Below the pieces are notes generated by a model. The model was not told the origin of the DNA. It did no database searches and worked only from the letters and a program-made list of their open reading frames with translations. A stretch of 64,000 bases of DNA from Straminergon stramineum. Its lineage: Eukaryota > Streptophyta > Bryopsida > Hypnales > Calliergonaceae. Positions 1-10,856 of this stretch are shown here, in pieces; position 1 is the stretch's first letter, and the number at the start of each line of letters is the position of its first letter. The position numbers and the translations under genes are program-made. Where the stretch lies: NCBI GenBank assembly GCA_963920665.1, contig OY987269.1, forward strand, positions 19,842,501-19,906,500. Reading direction: 5' to 3'.

Positions 1-2
1 AT

Positions 3-3000
3 GAGAGAGACGGACAGAACGAAGTTAATGACCATATGTTCACCTTGTTCGACAAGAACAATGATGGGGTAATCAGTATGGACGAGTTTAAAGATGTTAT
101 TGGTGAGCTCGGAGGCGACGGAGACGATGCACACGAGTTGATGAAACTTGTTGATTCCAATTTTGATGGCTCTGTTAGCAAAGAGGAGTTCAAAGACTTC
201 CGGCAGCAGGTAATATCACATTCCTTAGTTTTCTAATATTCTTCCATTTTATTGAAAGTAAACGACTTGGATATCGTGGTGTGGAAGCTTTTGATGATTG
301 TGTTCATCTTTTTTTACTGTCTTCGTGTGTGCGTGTAGGTGTTTGATTTTTCCACATGAAATGGCGATTTCTGTTGTCACATAGGTTGCTTCTGCCTACC
401 ACAGCTGGTTCACAGTTTGTCTTTAACCTGACGAGCCTATTATGACTGCAGGTTAAAATATTCGAAAATCTTGCGGGGGTGGATAGGCAATTTACAACGC
501 AGATGGATCAGAAACTATTGTCAGCTGCAGCAACTCAACGAAATGGAAATGGTATTGTGAGTCAAGATAGCGCATCCGCGAACGTTTTGGAGACTCTTTT
601 GCATGTAGATGATGAAACTGCTGCAGGAGAAAGAAATCGTGCTGAAGCGAAAGAGAGAGTCAATGGATCTGGAAGCTCCTCTCCTAGTGTGCAGGAAGCT
701 GATTATCCGTTGAAAGAGTTAGAACAACAGATGTGGATGGACCGGGTTAATGACTCAGTGAATGGTTCAACTAGTGGTAGCAGCGGTAGAAGTAGTGTGC
801 AAAGCCCCGCCAGGTTAGCGAAACCCTCCAAGCCCATTCCAACATCAGAGGAGAAGAGGTTTGTTGACGGAAATGCTGTTCTGGATGTCGCTGGTGCTCA
901 AAGAAATTCGTGGCAATCGTCAGCTACTGAGCAATTTGAAAAAGAGGACACAATGCTGTTGTATTCTGAAGAAGTGGACGTTGAGTCGGATCTTGACATA
1001 GTGTTACGCAAAGCAAGGAAGCAGCTGGCAGCAGGTGATATTAAAGCCGCACATGGAACCTTGGAGAAGGTTAGTCCATTTGTGATAACTGCATTCATGT
1101 ATGACCTAAGTTGATCTTTGTCAATGTGCAGATGACTATATGAGTGTTTTGGTGAGCAAAGCATGATTTTGGATTACTATTTTTCAAATGTTTTGCTCTG
1201 TGCTTGTTAATGGTTCTGATTCCGCACGTGAAGGACTGTTAAACAGGTATGTTTTGTTCCGGTCGGTAGGTAGTAAGATTTTCTCTGGGGCGTGAACAAG
1301 CCCGGTTTTGTTCTGATCGTCATATCTGTGTTTGTTTTGGCAGCTAGCAAAGAAACATCCCGGCAATGCAGATGTCATGGTCCATTTGGCTCAACTGGAA
1401 CGAAAAAGGGGTAGGTTTTTAATCTCTTAGTCGTGAAACTGTATGCTCCTTTGCTTATATTGTTTAGTCATGTACTTGTCGAGAGAAACGGTTTGCGTCA
1501 GAGATATTAGATACGGGGCATCAGGATGCTTTCAGATGCAGTTTGTTCTGGTAGGACCGAAATTTTGAGATGTTCATCGTTATGCATGGCAGGAGATTCT
1601 GTTGCAGCTGGAGCGTATTATGAGAGGGCAGTTGGAGCATTTAGAGAAGGAGATTACTGTCTTAACTATGTTAAAGCGCTTCAAGGGTGGGCGTCTTTAG
1701 AAGCTCAGGCTCGTAATGCCACCAGAGCTAGATATTTATATCTGGAGTCCGTACGAATAGCTCACAAGGTATAGGTTACTGTCTGTGTTTTTCTTTTGTC
1801 ATTGTCACTTTTTCAATTTGTGTGTTTGCAAACCATGGTAATGGTTATGGTTTACTGGATTACAATCTCATATTGCAATCGTTTATTGGTTTAATTCGGA
1901 TTATCGCTTTAGGAATGAAGCAAATCCATCATTTCTTTTTTATTAGGGCATTATAGGCAGGAGTTACTTGTTGAGAATGTTTTATCGACTTTTTCTCTTT
2001 TAAAGTAGTCTTTTTTTGTTTTATAGTAAGACTGAATTAGTAATTTGGGCTTCAATTAGGATCTTCAATTAGTAATTTGGACAGGCAATTCTACTAGGGT
2101 TTTAATCATTCTTATTCTTCTTAATCACTTGAAGGGGGAGAAGAACGGAGTTAAAGAACTGAAAGGAGCAGGCGTTTATGGATTACATGGCTGGGCTATG
2201 CTTGAGCAAAAGCTAGGAAATTGGAGCAAAGCCCGGGAGCTGTTAGAAAGAGCTGCAAAGATACAGCCTGGAAATGCAGTAGTTCACCAAACTCGAGCTC
2301 TTATAGAGTCACGAGCTCATAACTATTCTGCTGCTCGTTATCACTTCAGACTGGCTGTGGAATCAGCTCCAGAAGATGTGAAGTGCTGGCAGGTGAGCAA
2401 GAAATTGAGACAGAGTAGTGTTTTGGTACAGTCTTGTTAAGGTGGTCTTTTATTCGCAGCGAAGAATTATGAGTTACTTGATTTTCTGGTTGGAAATATA
2501 TGCTACTTGAAGGTGCTTTCAAAATTTTGTCTCGAAGATCTCACTAGTTTCAGTAATCTAGCCACTCAGCTAAGCAAATCAATCCTGTGCTGTTAAGTCA
2601 TACTCGTCTCCATCGACCATTGTGCATGTTGTTTACCTGTTTATTGATTTTGGTGGTGAATGATTCGTATTGTAAAGCTTTTTAACTAGAGAGTGTTGTT
2701 TTTGTCGTCTTGATGATATGGGTGCCATGTGTAACGGAAGCTATTTGTTCTCTGATTAACAGGCTTGGGCATTATTTGAGGCCAGCCAAGGAAAGCGTGG
2801 AAAAATGAGGCAACTTTTTCAGAAGGCACTTGACGTAGAACCTGGAAACCTTCACGCATTACAGGTTTGATCTTTATTATTTTCCTGATATTGTGCAATG
2901 AATATTTACAATTGAAAATGTATATTACCAGCGCACCTGCTTCTGTAATAGCTTATTGTCATGTACTAACTCATCTCCTTTTCCAGGCTTGGGCACATCA

Positions 3001-3989
3001 AGAATCATTGCTTGGTTCAGACTCAGCAAAGGAACGTGCTCGCAAACTGTACCAACGGTGTGTGGAAGTGAACCCTGAGAATGTCCATTCTTGGCAGGTA
3101 ATATCCCTTTTAACGAAGAGAATCACACATTGTGCTTGTTTTGTAAGCAGATGTAGATAATTCAAATTTTATTGTCGCTTGTTTGGTAGGTTGTGTTACC
3201 AAATTTTGATCGCATCAACTGACAATCATATCAATTGACCTTTTCTGGAATATCGATGTGTTTTGAGTACAGGCATGGGCTTTATTGGAGGAACAGGCTG
3301 GAAATATGACAGGTGCCAGAATTCTTTTTGAAAGAGGACTTGGAACTAATCCTCGGAGCATTCCCTGTCTTCAGGTACCTGTCAATAAATCTGAAGCTGA
3401 TGTCACGATAATACCATCTTGTCTCAAACATCTGACAAGAAATAGTCTAGGTTCCGGTTTCTCGATGCTCCATTTCCTGAGTTGGTCTGTTGTCTTGTTG
3501 ACAGGCCTATGCTCACATGGAACGTGTCAATGGAAATTTAGAGGCTGCACAAAAGCTATTGGTGGTTGCATTGTCACTGGAGTATGAGAATTCTGCAGTC
3601 TTGATGGTGAGATGCTCCCTCATGAACGTAGTTCTTGCAGCGTTGAATAAGCTCCGACAAGCTGTGTCATGCATTGTTTGTTCTTTGTGTTTTCTTCGAT
3701 TTGAACCATGGTAGAATCTGGCAGTTTTTTATTCAACGTGTTTGATATGGGGAGTTCTTTGTTTTCTTATGTTGCTCTGTCGTCTCCGTTGTAGGAAATT
3801 GCTCTCACTGAGAAGGCTTTGGGTAACAAGGAAGTGGCAGCAGAGTATTTCCGGAAGGCTGGAATTGTAGATAAGCAGAAAAGCCGTGTGAAGCATCGCA
3901 TGTTCGAGTCACGCAAAGCAGCCCCTAAGTTTAAGATACCAAAGCCTAAGGATCCGAAACTTGCTGCAAGTGATGTGCAACCTCTTTGA
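3..3989 (+). CDS. EF-hand plus HAT/TPR-repeat protein (5' end outside window)
   Basis: Exons 3-209, 452-1069, 1344-1410, 1593-1768, 2135-2392, 2763-2864, 2987-3097, 3273-3374, 3505-3606 and 3795-3989 join in one frame (645 codons plus stop). The frame is open at position 3, so the true start lies to the left. Two canonical EF-hand loops open the visible part (DKNNDGVISMDE and DSNFDGSVSKEE), so calcium binding is likely. A Ser/Gly-rich linker in exon 2 follows. From exon 3 on there are about nine helical repeats of some 34 residues with the W-A-LE...GN...AR.L..RA..NP pattern of HAT/TPR proteins. The tail is basic (KSRVKHRMFESRKAAPKFK). The repeats resemble the HCF107/Mbb1 family of chloroplast RNA-stabilising proteins, but an EF-hand front is not something I know in that family, so the function is open. 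No transit peptide can be judged without the N-terminus. The splice model is strong; the family name is tentative. Confidence 0.85.
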
Positions 3990-4750
3990 AGTCCGGGGAT
4001 CGAAGAAATATACTTCTGTCATTGGATCTCTAGTATCAGGTGAAACGAAGTTCACCATTTTCTTGTGTGAAGATTCACAAGTGAGGACGAGGTCACATAA
4101 ACAGAGCTTTTAACATTTTAGTGCTTTCTTCCAAGTGCGCAATCTCTGTGTGCGCTTTAGCTTGTATATTTGTGAACCAATGTGTACTTCATTTTATTGA
4201 GGCTACCTGGTTAGGGCATTTGGAAGGGGTGGGTCGAATTGGCCCAGTTAAAGGAAATTAGGACTTGATTTCGTAATTTTTGCGAACCTTTTGTAACATT
4301 AACTATGACCGATCTGCTCATTTTTAATCTAAATTTGTGGATGTTCTGAGATTTTGAACCTTCTCTCGCACCTTGACCAAGGAGAAAGCGTGACTACGGG
4401 ATTTTCGAGGTGACTGTAGGGTTTGAAGACTCATTTTGTTTAGAGAAGTCTTAGAAACTTTCATTTGTCGAAGGCATTGTCTTGTGTTTTTTTGGATATT
4501 TGATCCATCTCGTACCGGGGCCCTGTCAGAAGCTCAATTCTAACTGGCTGCCTATTTTGGGAAACAAGGGAGATAATGGCACTGATTGCAAGGCTGAGTT
4601 TGGTTGGCTGGCTGGCGTTTAGATTGATTGTCTTATTGGAGTTTGGAGACTGGACTGTTATCTTGAAAAAACTTGATTTGCTAAGAAAATCCAATCACCA
4701 CTTGTTAAGAGAGTTATTGTATGCATCTCCTGACCCACTCTGGTGGATTA
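3990..4750. other. 3' flank and spacer
   Basis: This stretch holds the 3' untranslated region of the EF-hand/HAT gene and then unassigned sequence. Short open frames on both strands at about 4460-4770 overlap each other and show no domain or codon signature, so I do not call a gene. Confidence 0.5.
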
Positions 4751-5446
4751 CCCCTGAAGGACCATTGCCCTGATGGGGGGGTTGCACAAAATGGATTTTG
4801 GGCAGGCTTCTATGGTCTCAATTTTTGTCATAAATTTTTGAAGATAAAAAAAATACATTCAGTTAAAAATTGAAGTATTTTTAAGTATAAAAATTATGAA
4901 CTTTTTCAGTATAAATTTTTTTAAGTACTTAACCCTTAAATGTTGAAGTAGACGTTTTGTGTTTGATGAATGATAAAGAATCTCTCTATTTAGGACAAAA
5001 TTGCATCTATTCATCTTTGGAAATTTGTGCGGAAAGGGGAGATCTTCTACAATACTTTGACCTCCAATGAGTATTTTTTATTTTTTTAATGTAGATGATG
5101 TCACATGGTTCCAAAAGGGTTGATTTCTATAGTCACCAATCTATCCTTTAAGGATTAAAATTCCATCTTAGAGCAAAAAATTGAAGTGAAGAATGTCTAA
5201 AGTCAAATAATCTAGTCAAGCAAGGTGCAAAAAAATTTATTTTCTTCATTTATGCACAAAATTTTTCATTCTATGTAGCCAAACTCTTTGAAATTTCTTC
5301 CGTACATTCTCATACTAGTCTAGTGCAAGATTCTATAGTTAGATATGCAAAAAAAAGAACTTTATATTTTTTTTGCTTTGCAATAGAATTGGTAGGCTTC
5401 AGTGTTTATTGACCAAGAAAAGATTGTGGTCCTTAGGAATTAGGGA
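4751..5446 (+). repeat. TTAA-type inverted-repeat element, copy A
   Basis: The left end reads TTA then CCCCTGAAGGACCATTG; the right end at about 5425-5446 reads GGTCCTTAGGAATTAGGGA. The interior matches the intact copy at 62905-63815: the same 'tctcaatttttgtcat' segment lies near the left end, and the same order of motifs runs toward the right end ('acattctcatacta', then a block containing 'gcaatagaa' and 'ggtag'). It is non-coding, and its right end is degraded. A second, shorter TTAA element (4933-5154) is inserted inside it. Confidence 0.75.
4933..5154 (+). mobile_element. 222-bp TTAA-flanked MITE nested in copy A
   Basis: TTAA at 4929-4932 and at 5155-5158 bracket an element whose ends are CCCTTAAATGTTGAAG and, read from the other side, TCCTTAAAGGATAG. 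A second copy lies in the opposite orientation at 62019-62247, and a partial one at about 59920-60040. At the matching place in the intact larger element (63382-63385) the TTAA is unoccupied, which supports insertion with duplication of TTAA. There is no coding capacity. Confidence 0.75.
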
Positions 5447-8400
5447 TTCATGGTTTTAAACAATGAATTTGATTGATCATTTGTAGAAAATATTGTTAAA
5501 ATGGGATCTAATCACTCTAATCACTCTTTGGGAGTACTTAGGCAACACACTTTAGAAATTCATAACAAACTCACTATTTTGTTGAAAATTACAATTTCAA
5601 TCGCTATTGTGTTCTTTTGCCACTATATGAAGAGAAATTCAAATACTTTCATCCATCTCACATAGGTAAGGCAACCATTTTACCTGCAAGGGATTCATCT
5701 CCTAGCTCATGTACCTTATTGTTTAGGTTCGCATGGCTTAAGCTAGTAGAACTACTCCCAACATAGTCTCACTTTCATTTACACCTTGTTTTTCTCTTCT
5801 CCTTTTGTTGTGAATGGCAAGTCTAGTGACAAATGAAATACCAACAAAAGCATAGAGAAGAGAAGACAATCTCACATCTTAAATGTAAACACATTCCAAA
5901 TAAAAATAAAAATTTAAACAAGATTGATTGCTTTTATTATGGAAAGGTGGGGTTTTCAACTACTATTTTTATTTTGAACAATCCACCAGAGGAAAGACCT
6001 CTCAATGTGAGTAATTTTGGATGGAGTATCCTTCCACTTTTATACATTTTCAACTTTGATATTGTCCAATAACTATTTTTAGATGATCTTAATACCCTAC
6101 ATGACAGGTAGATTTAGCATAATTTAAGAATTTTTTTTTTAAAGTGCCATAAGTCATCTTTTGATTGATTTAGGAAGACATAGACCTCTCAATTTCATAT
6201 GGAAATTATATCTGGCACTTTCTTATTGAATCAAACTCTCATGTACAATAAATGATAAAATGTACATGATGAATTTATTTTTGATGAAATATATTGTATA
6301 GTAGAATTGAAAAGGTTCCACCAACAATGATAGAACAACTAAACACTTTTCTATACCAAGTACCTTCTCTCTCATAGGATGCTACCTAGCAAGACTCAAT
6401 TACTTAGATTAATTCCAAAAGGACCAAGTGATTGTTCAACATGTACAAGAAATCTCAAAGTGGTTACCTACAAAGTCAATTTTAGTTGGATATTCACAAA
6501 GATACAAGGTGTGAACATGTACCCCATTGATGGGAATGTGCTTTTTTTCCAATTAGATGCCAAGATCAAAAGTTATATTCCCTTAAATTTTTTTGTCCAC
6601 TCAAACAATTTCAAGTAACATCTACAAAACTTCTCTTCTACTTGTGGAATTTGGCAAGTATGTAACTAACATGACATAGGATGCAATTATAAAAAAATAC
6701 TATGTATAGTGAAAAAATCTCACTCTAGGAGTCAAAGTCTATTGACCCTATCAGATAAGGTTGGAAAAAAAAACTCTTCTAACTTCAAACATTATAATCT
6801 TTCAATTTGTGCAACCAAAGTTTCTAAATTTTTTTTTCCACACATTCCCTTTGTAGTCTAGTGCAAATTTGTATAGTCAAATCTTTTTCTTTAGCCATAG
6901 AACAATTCATGTTCATTCATTGGGAAACTTTCCTAACTTATTTACTATTGCTAAATCATGTATAATAAACCCTAGCTTTTGTTGTGGTAAATCCACACCC
7001 TACTTATTAGGAGACCTTATACAATCTTATTTACTTTTGCCCTTGATTTATTTCCCAAATTTTTCCAAACTTTGCACCCACATATAAATTTTTTTAAATA
7101 ACCCTTTATAACCTTATTTTGTAGGATAATGATATTGTTTATACCATCCCTACTATAAGCATAAGAAATAATTTTTAACAAATAGACCTAAACACATTGG
7201 CTACCTTTTACTTAGATATGCTATAGGTACTATTTTCTCAGTACATCCACCATATGTGGTGGCTTATGCAATAGAACTAGGGTTCTTAATAAGCCTTCCA
7301 AGTGGGATGTACCTCCCACCTACCCTCTACTATGGGTGAGCATTTAACTAGCTAATACCTACCACCTTGGGTATGATAATTAAGTGTAAATCACTCATTA
7401 TGACCACTCCCCCCCCCATTTCAAATTAGTAAGCATATAGTTGCTTCTTTGCTCTATTTCCTTCCTCTCTCACTGTGACAGTTATATTTTGGAACTGTGG
7501 TGCATTCTTGTATGTCTCTTGAACTTCAAGCGATTACACTCTACGGGAATGAGAAAGGTCATTGGGTTACTCGTTTTATGTTGAGGATTTGCTTTACTTA
7601 CACATTTCCTTGCTTGCCATTTTGTAATTCTTTGTGCTTTCTTTTGGTTTTACAGATTTGTAATATAGATAGCAATTGGCTACAACTTAAAACACCTGTT
7701 ACATCCTCACTAATATAACATTGGATTGTTTTGTATATTAGAACGATGTCATGTAGAGAGGAGAACACTTTGGGAATACACAAAGTATCTAGCTGTGATT
7801 GAGAATAGTTTGCTAGGAAGTCGAGTCGAGTTTTCTAGTCTTCAAATCTTCAAGTTGAACTTCGTTGGCCTATTATGAAATGGATCTAAATGGGTTTTAA
7901 GGTTAGAGTAGGTGATAAGAAACCACAGGCTTTGAACGAATAAAATGGGATGGCCAGTCCACGAGCTGAGCTGTACGAAAGATTGGCTCCTAAACTTCAA
8001 ACCCATGGTGACTAGCAATCATGCCTCACCAATGGGAACATCAAAAATAATGACCTTGTGGATGATCAATCCCACTTCGTTGCCACAAATACAAAATGGG
8101 GTTATTGATGGATACCCACAAAACCCGCAACAATGTTTACAATGTAGAAATGAAAACAACAAGCCTCTAAAATCGGCTAGGAATAAAAATAGAAAGACAA
8201 CGAGCCTCCAAAATTGGCTAGGAATAACAACTCATAAACCACTACACACGAGTCTTCATATCTTCAAGTCTTCAATCTTCATCTTTCAAGGCCAAAACAC
8301 CCCAAAGGTCAAACTAAGAGGTAAACTACTTCTATCTCCCTAACTCTCAATTCTGAACACACAAATGGAATACAAAAAAATGGAATTAGATAAAAACTTG

Positions 8401-10856
8401 AATTAGCTAAAAACCTTTAACCAAAACCAAATGGAGGTAAAAACTGAAGTCAAAGAAAAGTGCTACTCCATCTGCACGAACTTCAGGATGCACTTGACCG
8501 TGTTTGCGACGTAATCTGCACGTTCGACCTTCGTTAAAGGATTAACTAGCCCTTCCAACTAACGTTGATGGCCAGGGCTTCCCTCAATTGGCTTAACCAT
8601 ACAATAATATTGGTCGACGTTCAAGCCCTTATAACTTGCTTCAAATGTCACATCTTGGGTGCCCGGTTTAATACATCCAACTTGAAGTAGAATCACCAAA
8701 GCACAAGCATCTCTTTGAAGATTTCCATGCCAACGTTGCTCTACACGAGGGTTCTTCAACGGACAAAAAGGTTCAGCTTCATCTTACAAATGGATTTGCA
8801 ATGGTAAAGAAACTTTCGGCTAAGATGGTCAAATTGGCAATTGTGACAAAGAAAGCTCTAGCTCAGCCTCTAGTTGAGACTCTAGATCTTGCAACTCTAT
8901 AAAAATCCTCTAGTTCGACATTCTAGAATCGAACTTCAAACTCACTTACAAATTTTATAAAACTTAAAAGAATTCCCCAAACTGGTGAAGCTTGTTTAGG
9001 GCTTTCGTCTTTTAAACAACTCCATAGGCAATAAACGTCACATTGAAGCCTCTAGAATCGTTACCAGTAAGTTTGTCCTCCAAATCATAGAATCTATTCA
9101 AAATACAAAATAAATATACATTTTATACAGTCTATATATTTACATCACGACAACGGGGATATGTGAGGTTGTCCCTTCAAATCCTAGATTCCAAACTCTG
9201 GTTTTCAAGAAAGAAGACAATTTGCAAGCACTTGACTTTTAGTCTTTTTATTGTATTTTTTATGGATACTTGTATTTGGCAAACTTTTGGGAGTATACAT
9301 TAGTTTATTTTTATCTCCGTAATCATGTTCTAGCTTGAGACTATTATTTGTATAATTTGTGAAATGCTAGCTCTTTTTTATTCTTTTTTATTCTATATAC
9401 AACCTATGAGTTAACAAGGCATATCCTATATAAGTTTTTTGAAATATTTGCTTGGATTCTTATTTGGTTAAAGTTTGGTGGTGACAAGTTGAGGCCTTGT
9501 TTAGGGATGTTTAGTCTTAGTTCCTTCTTCTTTGGCTATCGTTTTGTACATAACGAGGAATCACAGAAATTAGGATTATTATCCTATTCTATTTTGATGG
9601 AAGTAGGCCCTTAGATTTCTTATACCTTTTTTGATCTTCTATTGCCAAAATAAAAATTTCCCAAAAAAATAAATAAATATATAATTTTATTCCTATAAGC
9701 ACACAACATAAGTACTCACTTTTGAATTTACATTATTTTAAGGATAAAAACTTCCTTAAAAAATCTTAAATGTAAAAATTATTTTCAAATTTAATATCCC
9801 AGTTCAACCAATACATAGGTTGTTCCAAGTTTGTCACATGGGATAATTTGAATTTGAAATTGCCTACAAGGGTTATCTGAACCACCCACCTACCCACTTT
9901 GGGTGGCCCATTATTGGCTAAATCCATTATTATGGCACGGTAGTGGTTCAAACTACCTAATTAATGAGGCCTTCCCTCTAATTTCGTAACTATATGGTAG
10001 TTGGTTCTTGCTTGACTTCACCATCTTTGTTGTGACGGTTCCATGTGGTGGTGATTTGTGAGGAGACGTGTCTATGCAAACTCTTGAGCTTCTTGCCTCA
10101 CTTTGGGAATGGCAAAGGTCTCTTTGGGCTTTCATTCTTTTTGATATTATGCTAGATTTGCTTTGTTTTTGTGATTTAGTGACCTCTTTGATTTCCTTCA
10201 CTATGAATTTGTGATCTGTGACATAGATAGCAATTGGATGCAACTGAAGACACGTGTTACATCCTCACTAACATAACATTGACTTGTTGTGTGTTTTAGG
10301 ATGGGTACAGGTGAGGCTGCACCTTCAAATCTTGAATTCCATTTTGGAATTTCTAGAGCGAAGGAAAATTTTCAAACACCTAAGCTCTTTGTTACTTTGA
10401 TGTGCTTATTATGGATATTTGTAGTTTCTTATGTTTACTGGTACTTGACTCCATATGAGAGATTACATCATTTTATAAAGGATATTGTTTCTACTTCATA
10501 GTGTCATCTTGAGACTATTTGGTGAATTACCTATGAATTGTTAGGTCATACCTTTGTATTGTAAAGATATGCCAAAACATTTGTTTGGTTAAAGTTAGGT
10601 TGAGACAAGATGAAGCCCAGCTTTGGGATGTTCAGTCTTAGTACCTTCTTCTAAATTCATTTTTTCCTCGGTATTTATCACTTTTTGACAATTTCTGCCT
10701 AAAATGTGCTTCGACCCTTTAGGGGTTGACAAAGCATTTCATCCAGTACTGAAGGCAAATTCCACACACCACCATCAGCGGGTAAAGAAGAAAAAATCTT
10801 CTACAAAGAGAATAATAAAAATGACACAAATGCAAGAGCACTACTAATAGAGAGCT
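5447..10856. other. AT-rich gene-free spacer with old dispersed repeats
   Basis: I see no gene here. Sequence at about 7480-7740 is repeated at about 10040-10300 (shared core 'gttacatcctcactaa'), and 9150-9545 is repeated at 10300-10650 (shared 'ggttaaagtt' and 'ttcagtcttag'-like blocks), suggesting remnants of one ancient dispersed element. A local duplication of about 50 bp lies at 8158-8232. 'CCCTTTAGGGGTTGA' at 10711-10725 may be a lone end of the TTAA family. Confidence 0.45.

Noticed and set aside
7945..8343. 132-residue plus-strand frame
   Set aside because: It contains an internal DNA duplication, resembles no protein I know, and lies in repeat-rich spacer without splice context.
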